DNA from: Candidatus Saccharimonadota bacterium
Lineage (GTDB): Bacteria; Patescibacteriota; Saccharimonadia; Saccharimonadales; Saccharimonadaceae
Direction: 5' to 3'
Assembly (NCBI GenBank): GCA_015999875.1
Contig: JAECRG010000001.1
Coordinates: 107,330-171,329 of the forward strand
Length of the DNA: 64,000 nt
Shown: in pieces, positions 39,745 to 49,994 of the stretch
How positions within the stretch are numbered: the first letter of the stretch is position 1
Layout: every line of letters starts with the position of its first letter
Notes under the pieces: model-generated
What the model was told of the DNA's origin: nothing
Seen by the model: only the letters and a program-made list of their open reading frames with translations
Database searches by the model: none
Translations under genes and position numbers: made by a program

Positions 39745-41481
39745 CTACTGATTTCTTAACTTTTCGATTTCATGCGTGAGAGCCGCAATGTTCGCCCATG
39801 AGCTTTTATCTGACATGATACTAAGCACATATGTACCATTTGGACTATATACAATAGCCGCGTCATGCAAGAACCCATCGAGGAAGCCTACTTTGTCCGC
39901 CACTGTGCCATTTACCCCTGCTGGTATACCCTGCCTATAGACATTGCGCTTGAGTGCATCAACAAACCGTGTTTTACTGTCTACACTCAGCGGTATTTGC
40001 CCAGTGGCGAGTGACGCCATGAAGGTGCTCAAATCTCCAGCAGTGGTCTTATAGCTTTCTGCATCCAAAAATGTCGTGCTACCGCTCACAATACCTTGAG
40101 CGTCAGTAGTGAGCGGGCGAAAACCGATCTTGGCAACTAACGCCTCTGCGCATGCGTTATCAGACTTCACGATCATATCATCGAAGCATTTCTCAAGATT
40201 TCGACCACCAGATATTTGATCCGACCACTTCAACTCGCCAGACTCTATGCGTTTGAGTGCACTATACCCTACATAAAGCTTATACGTACTGGCCGTCGTA
40301 AACTTTTGAGTATCGTTAAATGCTGCGCGCCGACGCTTGCCATCGAGCTCTATAAGCGACGCACCGTATGTACCCGGGTGACTTTCGGCGAAATTTTTAA
40401 TAAGTGCCGATATACCTGTATCAGTGTTACTGTAAGAACGAGTATACTGAACCTCTGGCGGCACGATCGCTTCGCCTACCGCTATAGTGGTTGCTTTAGC
40501 AAGCAGGTATGACTTGATATTTTCAAGTGTCTTATCGGTGCTAAGCCTACGGCCGCTCTGCCCATCTTGACGAGATACTTCTACGAAATCATGCGTAGTA
40601 ACCTTGCTCACACCCGCGGCTCGCTCAAGCGGCTTACTCAGCTTACTTTGCAAATAAGCATCTGCTTTTGTCACGTCAAAGCGCACGTCAAACACATCAC
40701 CTTCAGTGCTAAATACAAGCCAGCTTCGTACAGTACTCGCTTCGACTAATTCTGATTTTCCGTCGTATTTTAGGGTAATTGGCGTAGCTAATTGTTTGTT
40801 GAGCGTTTCAACCACCGGCTGTACGTCTTTTTCGACCAGCTTAGCCGGGATTGGCTCCATATCTACGCGCACAGCAGCAGCTCGTTCAAGCGAAGGAGTG
40901 AGCATAGCGAGACTCTTCTGTACGTCTGCTTCTTTGCAAGCTCCTCCATCATCCTGCTTCACGATTTCTATCTTGTCGCCTGCCACTTTCGCCGTAGCGT
41001 TGACAGGAGCTACCTGGCAACTACCTCCGAGCTGCTTCTGTAAGTACTCACCTAGCTTTTTACTATCATGCCCATAAACTGGGTCTCCGTCATCTATTGT
41101 TGCATGAGACCATAGCAGAGATGTTGGCACGAGGCGAAGATACCATGGATAATTCATCCGTTCTAGGCGAGCTGCATTATCGACAGTGAGCCCAAATTCA
41201 CCAAATTTGGGGCTATACTGAGGCTTTTTGGCATCTCCAAAATACAGCGCCAGAGTGCGTGCCCTATATAGACTATCTAGTTGCGAACTTGCTTCGTTTT
41301 TTGTCTTGAGTCCCACAGCTTGCCCGTCAACCTGCTGCCATGGCACAAGTCTGTCACTAGGGTATAAGAATTGCACCAGTATGATAAACACCAATAGAGC
41401 ACCGGTCGCGATAAAAAGCAGCTTTTTATGCTGCTGTAGCCATCGATGCACCCTCACCTTGTGTATCGTCATGAATCCCAT
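39745..41481 (-). CDS. Membrane-anchored class A beta-lactamase-like serine hydrolase
   Basis: N-terminal TM; TTASTYKLYVGYSALKRIESGEL (SxxK), KSDNACAEAL (SDN), DKVGF (KTG-like). Confidence 0.78.
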   Translation of the reverse strand: MGFMTIHKVRVHRWLQQHKKLLFIATGALLVFIILVQFLYPSDRLVPWQQVDGQAVGLKTKNEASSQLDSLYRARTLALYFGDAKKPQYSPKFGEFGLTVDNAARLERMNYPWYLRLVPTSLLWSHATIDDGDPVYGHDSKKLGEYLQKQLGGSCQVAPVNATAKVAGDKIEIVKQDDGGACKEADVQKSLAMLTPSLERAAAVRVDMEPIPAKLVEKDVQPVVETLNKQLATPITLKYDGKSELVEASTVRSWLVFSTEGDVFDVRFDVTKADAYLQSKLSKPLERAAGVSKVTTHDFVEVSRQDGQSGRRLSTDKTLENIKSYLLAKATTIAVGEAIVPPEVQYTRSYSNTDTGISALIKNFAESHPGTYGASLIELDGKRRRAAFNDTQKFTTASTYKLYVGYSALKRIESGELKWSDQISGGRNLEKCFDDMIVKSDNACAEALVAKIGFRPLTTDAQGIVSGSTTFLDAESYKTTAGDLSTFMASLATGQIPLSVDSKTRFVDALKRNVYRQGIPAGVNGTVADKVGFLDGFLHDAAIVYSPNGTYVLSIMSDKSSWANIAALTHEIEKLRNQ

Positions 41482-41495
41482 TATATCAAACTAGC

Positions 41496-41864
41496 TTAAA
41501 TGATGATGCCTGCGTCGAGAAAAAAGCCGATAATCGTTACGACTACAAGCACCGCGTAAAGTATCTTGCGATTAAACTGAGCTTTTTCAAGCCATGCGAT
41601 CAGCACTAATGCGACAATTGAGCCTGCCGGGAATGCACCTATCGGTACTATGCCACCGATAAGTATTGGCTCCACTAGACGTAGCCACATGAGCCCTGCA
41701 AGCGTCACCACGATAAGCTTAAACAAATATACACCATCTGGCTCAAACACATTCTCGATACCTTTTCGGCTTACAACCGGGCGATTACGTGCATATGTGC
41801 GAACTTTATTTGGTTTTTGTTTTGCCATAAGTACTTTCAATTGTAGCACAGCAGGCAATTTCAC
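41496..41864 (-). CDS. Small membrane protein, hypothetical
   Basis: 122 aa with hydrophobic helices. Confidence 0.5.
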   Translation of the reverse strand: MKLPAVLQLKVLMAKQKPNKVRTYARNRPVVSRKGIENVFEPDGVYLFKLIVVTLAGLMWLRLVEPILIGGIVPIGAFPAGSIVALVLIAWLEKAQFNRKILYAVLVVVTIIGFFLDAGIII

Positions 41865-41874
41865 TACCCAAGCA

Positions 41875-41904
41875 AAAGAGACACCCGAGTCTGGGTGTCT
41901 CTTT
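41875..41904 (-). terminator. Terminator downstream of rpsJ
   Basis: aaagagacacccgagtctgggtgtctcttt. Confidence 0.8.
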
Positions 41905-41918
41905 GAGCATGTAGTTGA

Positions 41919-42233
41919 TTACATACGAATTTCTGCATCTACGCCAGCTGGCAAGCTGAGGTTTTGCAGGCTATCAATAGTCTTTGGAGATGCGTTTGTG
42001 ATGTCGATAAGACGTTTATGTACGCGCATTTCAAATGCTTCACCGCCCTTTTTGTACACGTGTGGGCTTTTGACTACTGTAAATGTACTTCGGCGTGTAG
42101 GGAGTGGAATAGGTCCAGCTACATCTGCACCAGTACGAACAGCCGTGTCGATAATTTGCTTTGCTGATTGGTCGATCACTTTGTGATCATACGCCTTGAG
42201 GCGAATGCGAATTTTGAGACCTGCGTCTGCCAT
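41919..42233 (-). CDS. rpsJ: 30S ribosomal protein S10
   Basis: [72 protein letters not shown]. Confidence 0.95.
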   Translation of the reverse strand: MADAGLKIRIRLKAYDHKVIDQSAKQIIDTAVRTGADVAGPIPLPTRRSTFTVVKSPHVYKKGGEAFEMRVHKRLIDITNASPKTIDSLQNLSLPAGVDAEIRM

Positions 42234-42455
42234 GATGGCTCCTGTTGTTTACATCCCGTAACCTCTGCTCGAATAGTGTTGCTATGCACTCACCTCTGAC
42301 CGAGTTATCGGAGAAATTTATATTACCACACAACTTTACCACGATTCGCAGCTTCCGTCTACGGTGTGAAGAATATATTATCCTGTGCGATACACTACTG
42401 TTGGCTTTGATATAGTATTTTTTGACACTATTTACAGTTGGACACGTAGTATGGA

Positions 42456-43466
42456 TTAAATGTCTATACTACGTAGCGGCACCTCAACGCCGCCGATGGC
42501 AGCTCGCTCGGTTACCGGCATAATTGTATGCGAGACAGTATCTTCGACGGATTCAGCGCCGAGGTTATCAGTGACCTTATAGCCAAATACAAGCGTTGCG
42601 CCTGCAATTGTCGCTGGCGCCTCGTACGTCCTCGCTACACCTGAGCCATTGATCACCACAACAGGGCTTCCGCTCACCTGTCGCCACGTTCGAGTTGCAA
42701 TCGTACCGTCAGTGTCGTTGTCAGTACCCATCAAGGTAATTGTATCCCACGGTTCGATGTTAGGAATATCAAGGCCTGCATCAGCCGAGGGTATAGCATT
42801 AACTGGACGCACAGGAAGCAGTAAGGATGTGTTGCCGTCATCAGCCGTAACACCTCGAATATAGTAACCAGAGCCCGTCGTATCCCAAGCCGACGCACCC
42901 GGCTTACCAAAATGACAGTTAGCAAGCGCTACGATACCTGCATTGAATGCAGCCGAACTATAGGCAGGGTCCGCTGGAGTCTGAGCATAATCCAGGTAAT
43001 ACGCTGCGCTTACTACGCCAGTGGTGGTTGAAGCACCTGGTTGAACGACAAAACTAATCGTAACCGGAGTGCCATCCGTCGGAAGAGTTGTCGGAAAAGT
43101 ATATACCGAAGTACCCGCTGCATTAAACACCTGTAATTTACCAGCAGTATTCAGATAGATACGTGCGGCGGCTGTCGAAGCATTTCGCACCGTCATGAGT
43201 TCACTCGTCGCAGAAGGTGGCGTGCTCGGCACTTTAATAGTCATACTTATTGAATATGTAGTGTTCGTAGCAAAGCTACCCCAGACAGCAGCCGCCGTCT
43301 GTGAGGCGATGCCATTTACGCGATACCACCCGTTCTCATGAACGAGACTACTTCCAGCACCTACGCTAATCGAGCTAAATGCAGTATTTGTTCCGCCTCC
43401 TGAATTTACGCCAGTAACAACTGTGCCGTTAGGTTGTCCAAATGAAGAGTTAGTACGTAAACTCAT
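42456..43466 (-). CDS. LamG-like/PKD-like surface protein
   Basis: C-terminal PSADAGLDIPNIEPWDTITLMGTDNDTDGTIATRTWRQVSG...YKVTDNLGAESVEDTVSHT is PKD-like. Confidence 0.6.
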   Translation of the reverse strand: MSLRTNSSFGQPNGTVVTGVNSGGGTNTAFSSISVGAGSSLVHENGWYRVNGIASQTAAAVWGSFATNTTYSISMTIKVPSTPPSATSELMTVRNASTAAARIYLNTAGKLQVFNAAGTSVYTFPTTLPTDGTPVTISFVVQPGASTTTGVVSAAYYLDYAQTPADPAYSSAAFNAGIVALANCHFGKPGASAWDTTGSGYYIRGVTADDGNTSLLLPVRPVNAIPSADAGLDIPNIEPWDTITLMGTDNDTDGTIATRTWRQVSGSPVVVINGSGVARTYEAPATIAGATLVFGYKVTDNLGAESVEDTVSHTIMPVTERAAIGGVEVPLRSIDI

Positions 43467-43467
43467 G

Positions 43468-44496
43468 TTATGTCGCCCTCCGCACTAGCACTGGCGCACT
43501 TGTGTCTTCATACACATTTGCATTTGCACCCGAGGCCGGAATAGTGCAAGTCGGAGTAGGATGAATACGTATTGTTTGAGTTGTATTTGTACCTTGCTGC
43601 GCAACATCAAAATATTGATCATGATCAAACTTATTGCGCTGAAAACTTCCGAGCGTTACTGCAGTTGATATCGCCGTTCCATTGACAGCGATCTGGCCAC
43701 CGTACATCCAGTTATCCTCGCAGACCATACCCGACAGCTCACCCACGTTTCGGTTGAGCTGTATGCACGAATTTGTTTGATGACAAGCTGGAGAAAGTGG
43801 CGTTCCAGTGCCATCAACATTAAGCCCGCCAGTATTACCGGTATTTTGATCAATAACACCCTGAAGCAAGTTGCCACGAATGACAATCCCTCCTGTACCA
43901 CCTTGTAACTGAATGCAGTCATTGTGCGTACCGTCAACATGCGCGCCACCATCTGGGTAAAACTTCGTCATATTTTCAACCCAGCACGAAAGGATAGTGA
44001 CGTTCACTGGCGTATCGGGCGCAGTAGCGTTAAATACGCCGAACCCATCAGTTGTTCGGCGAGTACGTACCCGCAGCGCAGTATAGTCATGCCCTTGAAT
44101 AGCATCCCAGCCATACTGTGGTGTCTGGCATTCTATAAGCGTATCTTTGATTGTTGCACGAAGAGTTCCAGCTGAGCTGCAGTGGATCAATCCCTTTGAA
44201 CCCCCTGGTGGCACAGTCTGACCCACTGGACCGCGAATATGACAATTTTCAACCAATTGGTCGACTCCGCGCATTTCGACGAACCCATTGACGATAGTGT
44301 CTACTAACTTCTGACCATTTGTCGTCATAATAACGTTGCCGTCTATTACCGTCATGGGTCGGGCTGGATCATTAAGCAAGCCAGTATTCGTTGCGTTTGG
44401 CTTGTAGGTACCTGGTACCAAACTATCCCTACTACCGCCATCTGGGCGCCCTCTTCGCTTCAATGCACCCGTAAGTGGATACCAAGTTTGTGTCAT
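43468..44496 (-). CDS. Right-handed beta-helix (pectate-lyase-like/tail-spike-like) protein
   Basis: Repeating beta-helix-like pattern (VDTIVNGFVEMRGVDQLVENCHIRGP..., LSCWVENMTKFYPDGGAHVDGTHNDCIQLQGGTGGIVIRGNLL). Confidence 0.6.
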   Translation of the reverse strand: MTQTWYPLTGALKRRGRPDGGSRDSLVPGTYKPNATNTGLLNDPARPMTVIDGNVIMTTNGQKLVDTIVNGFVEMRGVDQLVENCHIRGPVGQTVPPGGSKGLIHCSSAGTLRATIKDTLIECQTPQYGWDAIQGHDYTALRVRTRRTTDGFGVFNATAPDTPVNVTILSCWVENMTKFYPDGGAHVDGTHNDCIQLQGGTGGIVIRGNLLQGVIDQNTGNTGGLNVDGTGTPLSPACHQTNSCIQLNRNVGELSGMVCEDNWMYGGQIAVNGTAISTAVTLGSFQRNKFDHDQYFDVAQQGTNTTQTIRIHPTPTCTIPASGANANVYEDTSAPVLVRRAT

Positions 44497-45275
44497 ACTG
44501 GCGTGACAAGCCTTACGTCAACATTATCTAGCATACCGCCAGTGCCTGACACCACAATAGCAGGCGATGGGTCTACCCCTTTCCATTGAACAGTAATGTC
44601 TGCTCGTGCAGTAGGTCGTGCCGGCCACGAGCCAGCTTTTTGCACCGTAATTGTAGAGCCCGCAGGAAGCATTTCTATCGTCAATGCAGCAGCCGTCGGC
44701 AGCTGCCCCGAAGGAACTTTACCCGATGAATCAAGCGACGCATAGCCATTCAATTGGCCTTTTTCACTTGTACTTTGTTTCGCATTTAGCGCAGTCTGCG
44801 CAGCACTACTCAGAGGTTTGGTCGCGTCACTAGTATTGTCGACGTTCGCCAATGCAACCGCGTTCTTGTCGAGAGTCTGCCATGTCTTATCGCCACGGTA
44901 ATATTGGCTAGCCGTACCTGCCGATATCGACGGCTCTTTATTTGCAAGTCCGGGAACCGTCGGAGAAGCTGCCGTACCACTCAAGTCACCCGCTAACTGA
45001 ACAGCACCTTTACTACTAGTGGTTGCATCCGCGACACCGGAAGGGTCTGTCCAGCGAAATCCGCCGCTCTGAGTACTGTCTTTGCTGAGTAACTGACCAT
45101 TGGTGCCGCCACTGACTGCAAGCTTCCCTATTGTCACCGCTCCATCTGTAATTGTTGTTGCGGTCACTGTCGCAGGCTTGAGTGTTCCATCTGAAGTATG
45201 CGCTTGCGCAAGATAATCATTCAGAATACTTCCCCAGCTGCCTGCGTCTGATCCAGGATTGGGTAATCGTGCCAT
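44493..45275 (-). CDS. Phage tail-fibre-like protein
   Basis: MARLPNPGSDAGSWGSILNDYLAQAHTSDGTLK; ASQYYRGDKTWQTLDKNAVALANVDNTSDATKPLSSAAQTALNAK tail-fibre-type sequence. Confidence 0.68.
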   Translation of the reverse strand: MARLPNPGSDAGSWGSILNDYLAQAHTSDGTLKPATVTATTITDGAVTIGKLAVSGGTNGQLLSKDSTQSGGFRWTDPSGVADATTSSKGAVQLAGDLSGTAASPTVPGLANKEPSISAGTASQYYRGDKTWQTLDKNAVALANVDNTSDATKPLSSAAQTALNAKQSTSEKGQLNGYASLDSSGKVPSGQLPTAAALTIEMLPAGSTITVQKAGSWPARPTARADITVQWKGVDPSPAIVVSGTGGMLDNVDVRLVTPV

Positions 45276-45441
45276 CTATTTCACTCCACTAAAAATAATT
45301 ATGTTTATGATTATACACAAAAGATTATGCAAAATATAGATTTACATGACGGACATAGTTCCCTTCTAAAGACCAGGGAGTGCTCACCAGCCAATGCATG
45401 CTATATAGCACAACAAAGAAATGAACTGATCATGGCAGTAC

Positions 45442-45470
45442 TTGACCCTACATCACATAGATGTTATGAT
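45442..45470 (+). promoter_or_regulatory. Promoter candidate
   Basis: TTGACC-N17-TATGAT. Confidence 0.6.
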
Positions 45471-45536
45471 AATATATGTGCCCAAAAATATTGGGTTGAG
45501 TTGCTTCGGCAACACTTGACTCAGAGGAAAGTACGA

Positions 45537-45980
45537 TTGAATATCGCAAAACAGATCATCGGCATACCGTTTCTACTCGCGCGCAAGCTTGTGGCGGATC
45601 CGATCTACGCACTAGACCAGGTCTTTGGAGCTGGCATGCCCGTTCGTCGCCCAATCAAAGATGAAATCTTCATCGGTGATAATCTGGACAAAACCGACGC
45701 CAAGACCCGTGTCGAGCAGGCGATTATCGACCTAGTCACCGACCCCACCGTAGGTAGGCAGGTCAATAAATCCCTGGAGCTTCACGGTCATGTGGAAATT
45801 GTGGTAATCCTGGCAGATGCTGATGCTCACCCGAGCTTGGAGCTGAAGATGGACTACCTCCAAAAGCAGATCACGGAACGCTACGAATCCCCTGTCGGTA
45901 TCCGAGTGGACGTGCTCCGCCAAGGAACAGCATCGTCCGATAAACCAGAGTGTATCGTCATCGCTATCGACAAGACATAG
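45537..45980 (+). CDS. Hypothetical protein (re-annotated TTG start)
   Basis: Track ORF starts at 45327, but a promoter at 45442-45470 and SD agaggaaag precede an in-frame TTG at 45537. Confidence 0.5.
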   Translation: MNIAKQIIGIPFLLARKLVADPIYALDQVFGAGMPVRRPIKDEIFIGDNLDKTDAKTRVEQAIIDLVTDPTVGRQVNKSLELHGHVEIVVILADADAHPSLELKMDYLQKQITERYESPVGIRVDVLRQGTASSDKPECIVIAIDKT

Positions 45981-46044
45981 CCCTAGTGCGTAGCGACCCA
46001 GTCTGAAATCCTCTGAGTCGCTACGCATTTGTACTCATAACACA

Positions 46045-46076
46045 AAAACACCTCCGATATTACTCGGAGGTGTTTT
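46045..46076 (-). terminator. Terminator downstream of tuf
   Basis: aaaacacctccgatattactcggaggtgtttt. Confidence 0.85.
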
Positions 46077-46093
46077 ATATAATCTAGGATAGA

Positions 46094-47275
46094 TTATTTG
46101 TTGATCTTAGTAACAACACCGGCACCAACAGTACGGCCACCTTCGCGAATAGCGAAGTTGAGACCTTGCTCCATCGCGATAGGAGCGAGGAGTTTCACCT
46201 TGAAGGTAAGTGTGTCACCAGGCATGACCATTTCTTTGTCAGCTGGAAGTTCAACTTCACCAGTTACGTCAGTAGTACGGAAGTAGAACTGTGGCTTGTA
46301 ACCCTTTGAGAAAGGAGTATGACGTCCGCCTTCTTCTTTCTTAAGGATGTATACTTCAGCTTCAAACTCTGTGTGTGGAGTAATTGAACCTGGCTTTGCA
46401 AGCACTTGACCACGTTCGATTTGATCACGCTCAATACCACGGAGCAATAGACCAGCATTGTCGCCAGCTTGACCTTGGTCGAGGCTCTTCTTGAAAGCTT
46501 CGATACCTGTCACAACTGATTTTTGGCTGTCTTTGATACCAACGATTTCAACTTCGTCGTTGAGCTTGATGATACCTTGCTCGATACGACCAGTTGCTAC
46601 AGTACCACGACCTTTGATCGAAAATACATCTTCGATAGGCATAAGGAATGGCTTATCAAGATCACGTGGTGGTTCTGGAACGTAGTCGTCGAGAGCCTTT
46701 ACAAGAGCCATAATAGCGTCTTCGTTTTCAGCATCACCTTCGAGGGCTTTAGTAGCTGATCCCTTGATGATTGGTGCGCTGTCGTCGAAACCATTCTTTG
46801 CAAGAAGCTCTTGGATGTCCATTTCAACTAGTTCAACTAGTTCAGGATCAGCAAGGTCCATCTTGTTGAGGAAGACAACGATCTTTGGCACACCGACTTG
46901 CTTAGCAAGAAGTACGTGCTCACGAGTCTGTGGCAATGGACCATCGTTTGCAGCAACTACAAGGATGGCGCCGTCGATCTGTGCAGCACCAGTGATCATG
47001 TTTTTGACATAATCGGCGTGTCCTGGCATGTCAACGTGTGCGTAGTGACGAGCTTCTGACTCGTATTCCTGGTGAGAAGAAGCGATCGTGATACCACGTG
47101 CTTTTTCTTCTGGCGCGTTGTCGATCTCATCGTAATTACGTGGCTGGTTAGTAGCACTTGGAAGGCGCTTCGAAAGTACGTGAGTAATCGCAGCGGTTAG
47201 AGTTGTTTTACCGTGGTCGACGTGGCCCATTGTACCAACGTTGACGTGAGGCTTGGTTCGATCGAAATCTGCCAT
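46094..47275 (-). CDS. tuf: Elongation factor Tu
   Basis: [48 protein letters not shown]. Confidence 0.97.
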   Translation of the reverse strand: MADFDRTKPHVNVGTMGHVDHGKTTLTAAITHVLSKRLPSATNQPRNYDEIDNAPEEKARGITIASSHQEYESEARHYAHVDMPGHADYVKNMITGAAQIDGAILVVAANDGPLPQTREHVLLAKQVGVPKIVVFLNKMDLADPELVELVEMDIQELLAKNGFDDSAPIIKGSATKALEGDAENEDAIMALVKALDDYVPEPPRDLDKPFLMPIEDVFSIKGRGTVATGRIEQGIIKLNDEVEIVGIKDSQKSVVTGIEAFKKSLDQGQAGDNAGLLLRGIERDQIERGQVLAKPGSITPHTEFEAEVYILKKEEGGRHTPFSKGYKPQFYFRTTDVTGEVELPADKEMVMPGDTLTFKVKLLAPIAMEQGLNFAIREGGRTVGAGVVTKINK

Positions 47276-47399
47276 TGTAGGTTAATTCTCCTGATTACTT
47301 ATATTTTCGCGCGGGCAATCTATAACAAAAGACTCCACGGCGTATAGGATAAGTATACAGGTTTTCTCACTTTTCGTAAAGTACATTAGCGACGCTGCG

Positions 47400-47942
47400 C
47401 TAACTATTCGCCCCAGAGGCCGCACCACCTTGAGCATTCATACCCCTTCCACCGCCCATCTGAGGATTAATCTCTATGGATTCGGCCATGGTTTCATCAT
47501 CAGCATTCGCTCGCACTATTACACGATCACCGCTCTTTATGTCCGCAATTGCCGCTGAATTACCGCTATTTGTAACTTTAGTATTACTCGAAATCTTGTA
47601 TGTTGTTGTAGTAGTACCAGATGAATTGCCCAACCGACCGTCACGCCCCATCGGTGGCGCCTGAGATTCGACAGTAATGCTTGCCTCAGACACTTGCGTA
47701 ACAATGCCCATGCCAGCACCCATCATACCCATACCACCCCTTCCGCCTGGATTTTGCTCGTTCATGATTTTACTTACGGAGTCGTCCGACCTACTGCCTA
47801 CTTGTACACCGGCAAAAAATCCGCTGAGCGTGGCGACAACTACAATTACGACAGCTGCCACATACCAGATAGGTGTACCGGGTCGTAAACTTTGCGTCTT
47901 CAGTGGTTCTGCGACCTCTTCCGCCTGCTTCGGTTGTTTCAT
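47400..47942 (-). CDS. Single-pass membrane protein with DUF5666-like domain
   Basis: TM then GIVTQVSEASITVESQ...TYKISSNTKVTNSGN..ADIKSGDRVIVRANAD. Confidence 0.6.
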   Translation of the reverse strand: MKQPKQAEEVAEPLKTQSLRPGTPIWYVAAVVIVVVATLSGFFAGVQVGSRSDDSVSKIMNEQNPGGRGGMGMMGAGMGIVTQVSEASITVESQAPPMGRDGRLGNSSGTTTTTYKISSNTKVTNSGNSAAIADIKSGDRVIVRANADDETMAESIEINPQMGGGRGMNAQGGAASGANS

Positions 47943-48015
47943 ATCACTCCTTTCGTCATGTTCTATAGATTTCTTATAGCGTACGAAAGGAGTATTAACA
48001 CAGTCTTAAAATGAG

Positions 48016-49704
48016 CTATTCTTTACGACGAAGTGCTGCACGTCCGATTTTTACCATGTGCTTTTCTCGATAATTTTCAAAACTTTGCTTGCTGATACCA
48101 TGTGTTGATATGAATGTATTAAGACGCTCAGAGCCGATGAAATGCGGCAACATGACGTAGGTCGCACCGAGCTGATACAATTCCGCTGCTTCATTGTAGC
48201 TATTTGCATAAAGCACAATCACTGCGTCTTTGTTGCGCTTTCGTACGTATTTCACAAGCGAGAGATTGATCGTTTTGTCGCTGATAGTATTTACCACCAG
48301 CTTTGCACCATCCATATGAATCTCAGCAAGTAGCTCGGGATCGGTCGCATCGCCATATAGGTAATCGACATTTGCGCGATGCAAATCTTCGATAACTTCA
48401 GGATCGTAATCTACTACTACAAATTTCTTTTTCAGTGAACGGAACGTACGAAGATATTGATGCCCCCCGTTTTTATAACCAAATAGTATCAGAGGGTACT
48501 CCTTTGCTTCTTGGTGCGCATCTACTGCGCCCCTGCGCTCAAACATGCGCAAACGATGATCTATCTTCTGGTAAATTTGATTATCATATTGCATCAAATA
48601 CGTCGATACGGTGATAGTAATCAGGGCAACGAGTGTCACGATTGCGCTAAGTTCCATGCTCACCATACCAGTAGATGCCGCGAGCACGATAAGTATGATA
48701 GAGAATTCACTAATCTGAGACAGGTTGATACCAGTCTTGAAGCTAGTGCGACGCGTATAGCCAAGTAGTCCGAGCGACGTCATGACCACGAGCGGCTTGA
48801 GCACCAACACAAGTGCCGAGATGATAAGAGCCGGTACGACAGCCGCAGATAAGTTGCTGAAGTTGAGGTTTTCACCAAGACTAATGAAGAAGAGTACGAC
48901 GAAGAAATCTCGGAGTGGCTTAAGTCGTGCACCAATCTGATGGGCGTACGGTAAGTGCGCAAGTGCAACACCTGCGAATAGAGCACCAATTTCGATAGAA
49001 AAACCGACATAGTTTACGGCAGTAGCTACGCCAAAGCCCCATGCCAATGCGAATAGAAAGAGCAACTCTTGTGATTTAGCGACCGACTTAACCGCTTTTG
49101 GTAGTATTTTAGTAGCAATAAATGCCAACACACCGATAACTACGACCCCTTTAAGGAGAAGTAGTCCTATCTCCACAGGGCCTAGCGCCTCACCCGAACT
49201 AGATGCCGCGACAAAGAGCAATGCAAAGGTAGCTATGATGTCGTCTATCAAGATAACACCGATAGCAATTTGGCCATTGAGGCGAGATATCTCCTTTTTG
49301 TCGCTCAAGACCTTCGCGATAATGATAGTACTACTAAAGAACATGGCCAAGCCAAGTAATATAGCCTCTTGCGAGGTAAAATTAAATGCGCTCCCGATCA
49401 AAAACCCAGTAGTACCAACCGTCGCAAGTATGGCGGCGGCAGTGAGAAACACTGGCTTACCAAGCCGTTTGATTACCGACACACTCAGCTCAAGCCCGAT
49501 AATAAAGAGCAGGAGCGCAATACCAATTTCACTAAACGTCTCAAATGAATGTTTATCTTCGATAAGATGCAACATACTCGGGCCCACTAGAATACCAGTG
49601 AGAATGTGACCGACTATGAGTGGCTGTTTGAGCTTGCGCATAAGTAGCGCCATAAGCGTCGCGACGACAAGCACCACGGACAATTGAGTAAATACATCTC
49701 CCAT
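48016..49704 (-). CDS. Kef-type (CPA2) cation:proton antiporter with TrkA-N domain
   Basis: LKQPLIVGHILTGILVGPSMLHLI...FSEIGIALLLFIIGLELS; C-terminal PLILFGYKNGGHQYLRTFR...VVDYDPEVIEDL. Confidence 0.88.
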   Translation of the reverse strand: MGDVFTQLSVVLVVATLMALLMRKLKQPLIVGHILTGILVGPSMLHLIEDKHSFETFSEIGIALLLFIIGLELSVSVIKRLGKPVFLTAAAILATVGTTGFLIGSAFNFTSQEAILLGLAMFFSSTIIIAKVLSDKKEISRLNGQIAIGVILIDDIIATFALLFVAASSSGEALGPVEIGLLLLKGVVVIGVLAFIATKILPKAVKSVAKSQELLFLFALAWGFGVATAVNYVGFSIEIGALFAGVALAHLPYAHQIGARLKPLRDFFVVLFFISLGENLNFSNLSAAVVPALIISALVLVLKPLVVMTSLGLLGYTRRTSFKTGINLSQISEFSIILIVLAASTGMVSMELSAIVTLVALITITVSTYLMQYDNQIYQKIDHRLRMFERRGAVDAHQEAKEYPLILFGYKNGGHQYLRTFRSLKKKFVVVDYDPEVIEDLHRANVDYLYGDATDPELLAEIHMDGAKLVVNTISDKTINLSLVKYVRKRNKDAVIVLYANSYNEAAELYQLGATYVMLPHFIGSERLNTFISTHGISKQSFENYREKHMVKIGRAALRRKE

Positions 49705-49940
49705 TCGCTAGGCTCCTTTTGTTTGTTTTGAGTGTAGCATTACTACAATTGTAGCATACGATTTAACGTGGTCGTGATGCGCAATGTACTCTAAATACTA
49801 TCTTGCTACCTTCATTCACGACTCAGATTCGTTTTAACAATCTAGCGCTAGTTACATCATGCGGGCAGATCGATAAGGTAGTGGCTCTTCAGCCAAGCGA
49901 GCACCAGCGCACACCTCGATGCTAATCTAAACGCTTAAAA

Positions 49941-49978
49941 TAGCAAACACACCGCTCTTGCGAGTGGTGTGTTTGCTA
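49941..49978 (-). terminator. Terminator downstream of fusA
   Basis: tagcaaacacaccgctcttgcgagtggtgtgtttgcta. Confidence 0.82.
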
Positions 49979-49994
49979 GTAAATCTAACGAATA

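Noticed and set aside
42456-45275. Prophage remnant
   Set aside because: Only tail-fibre/spike-like genes; no integrase, terminase, capsid or portal genes and no att-like repeats seen, so reported as a cassette rather than a prophage
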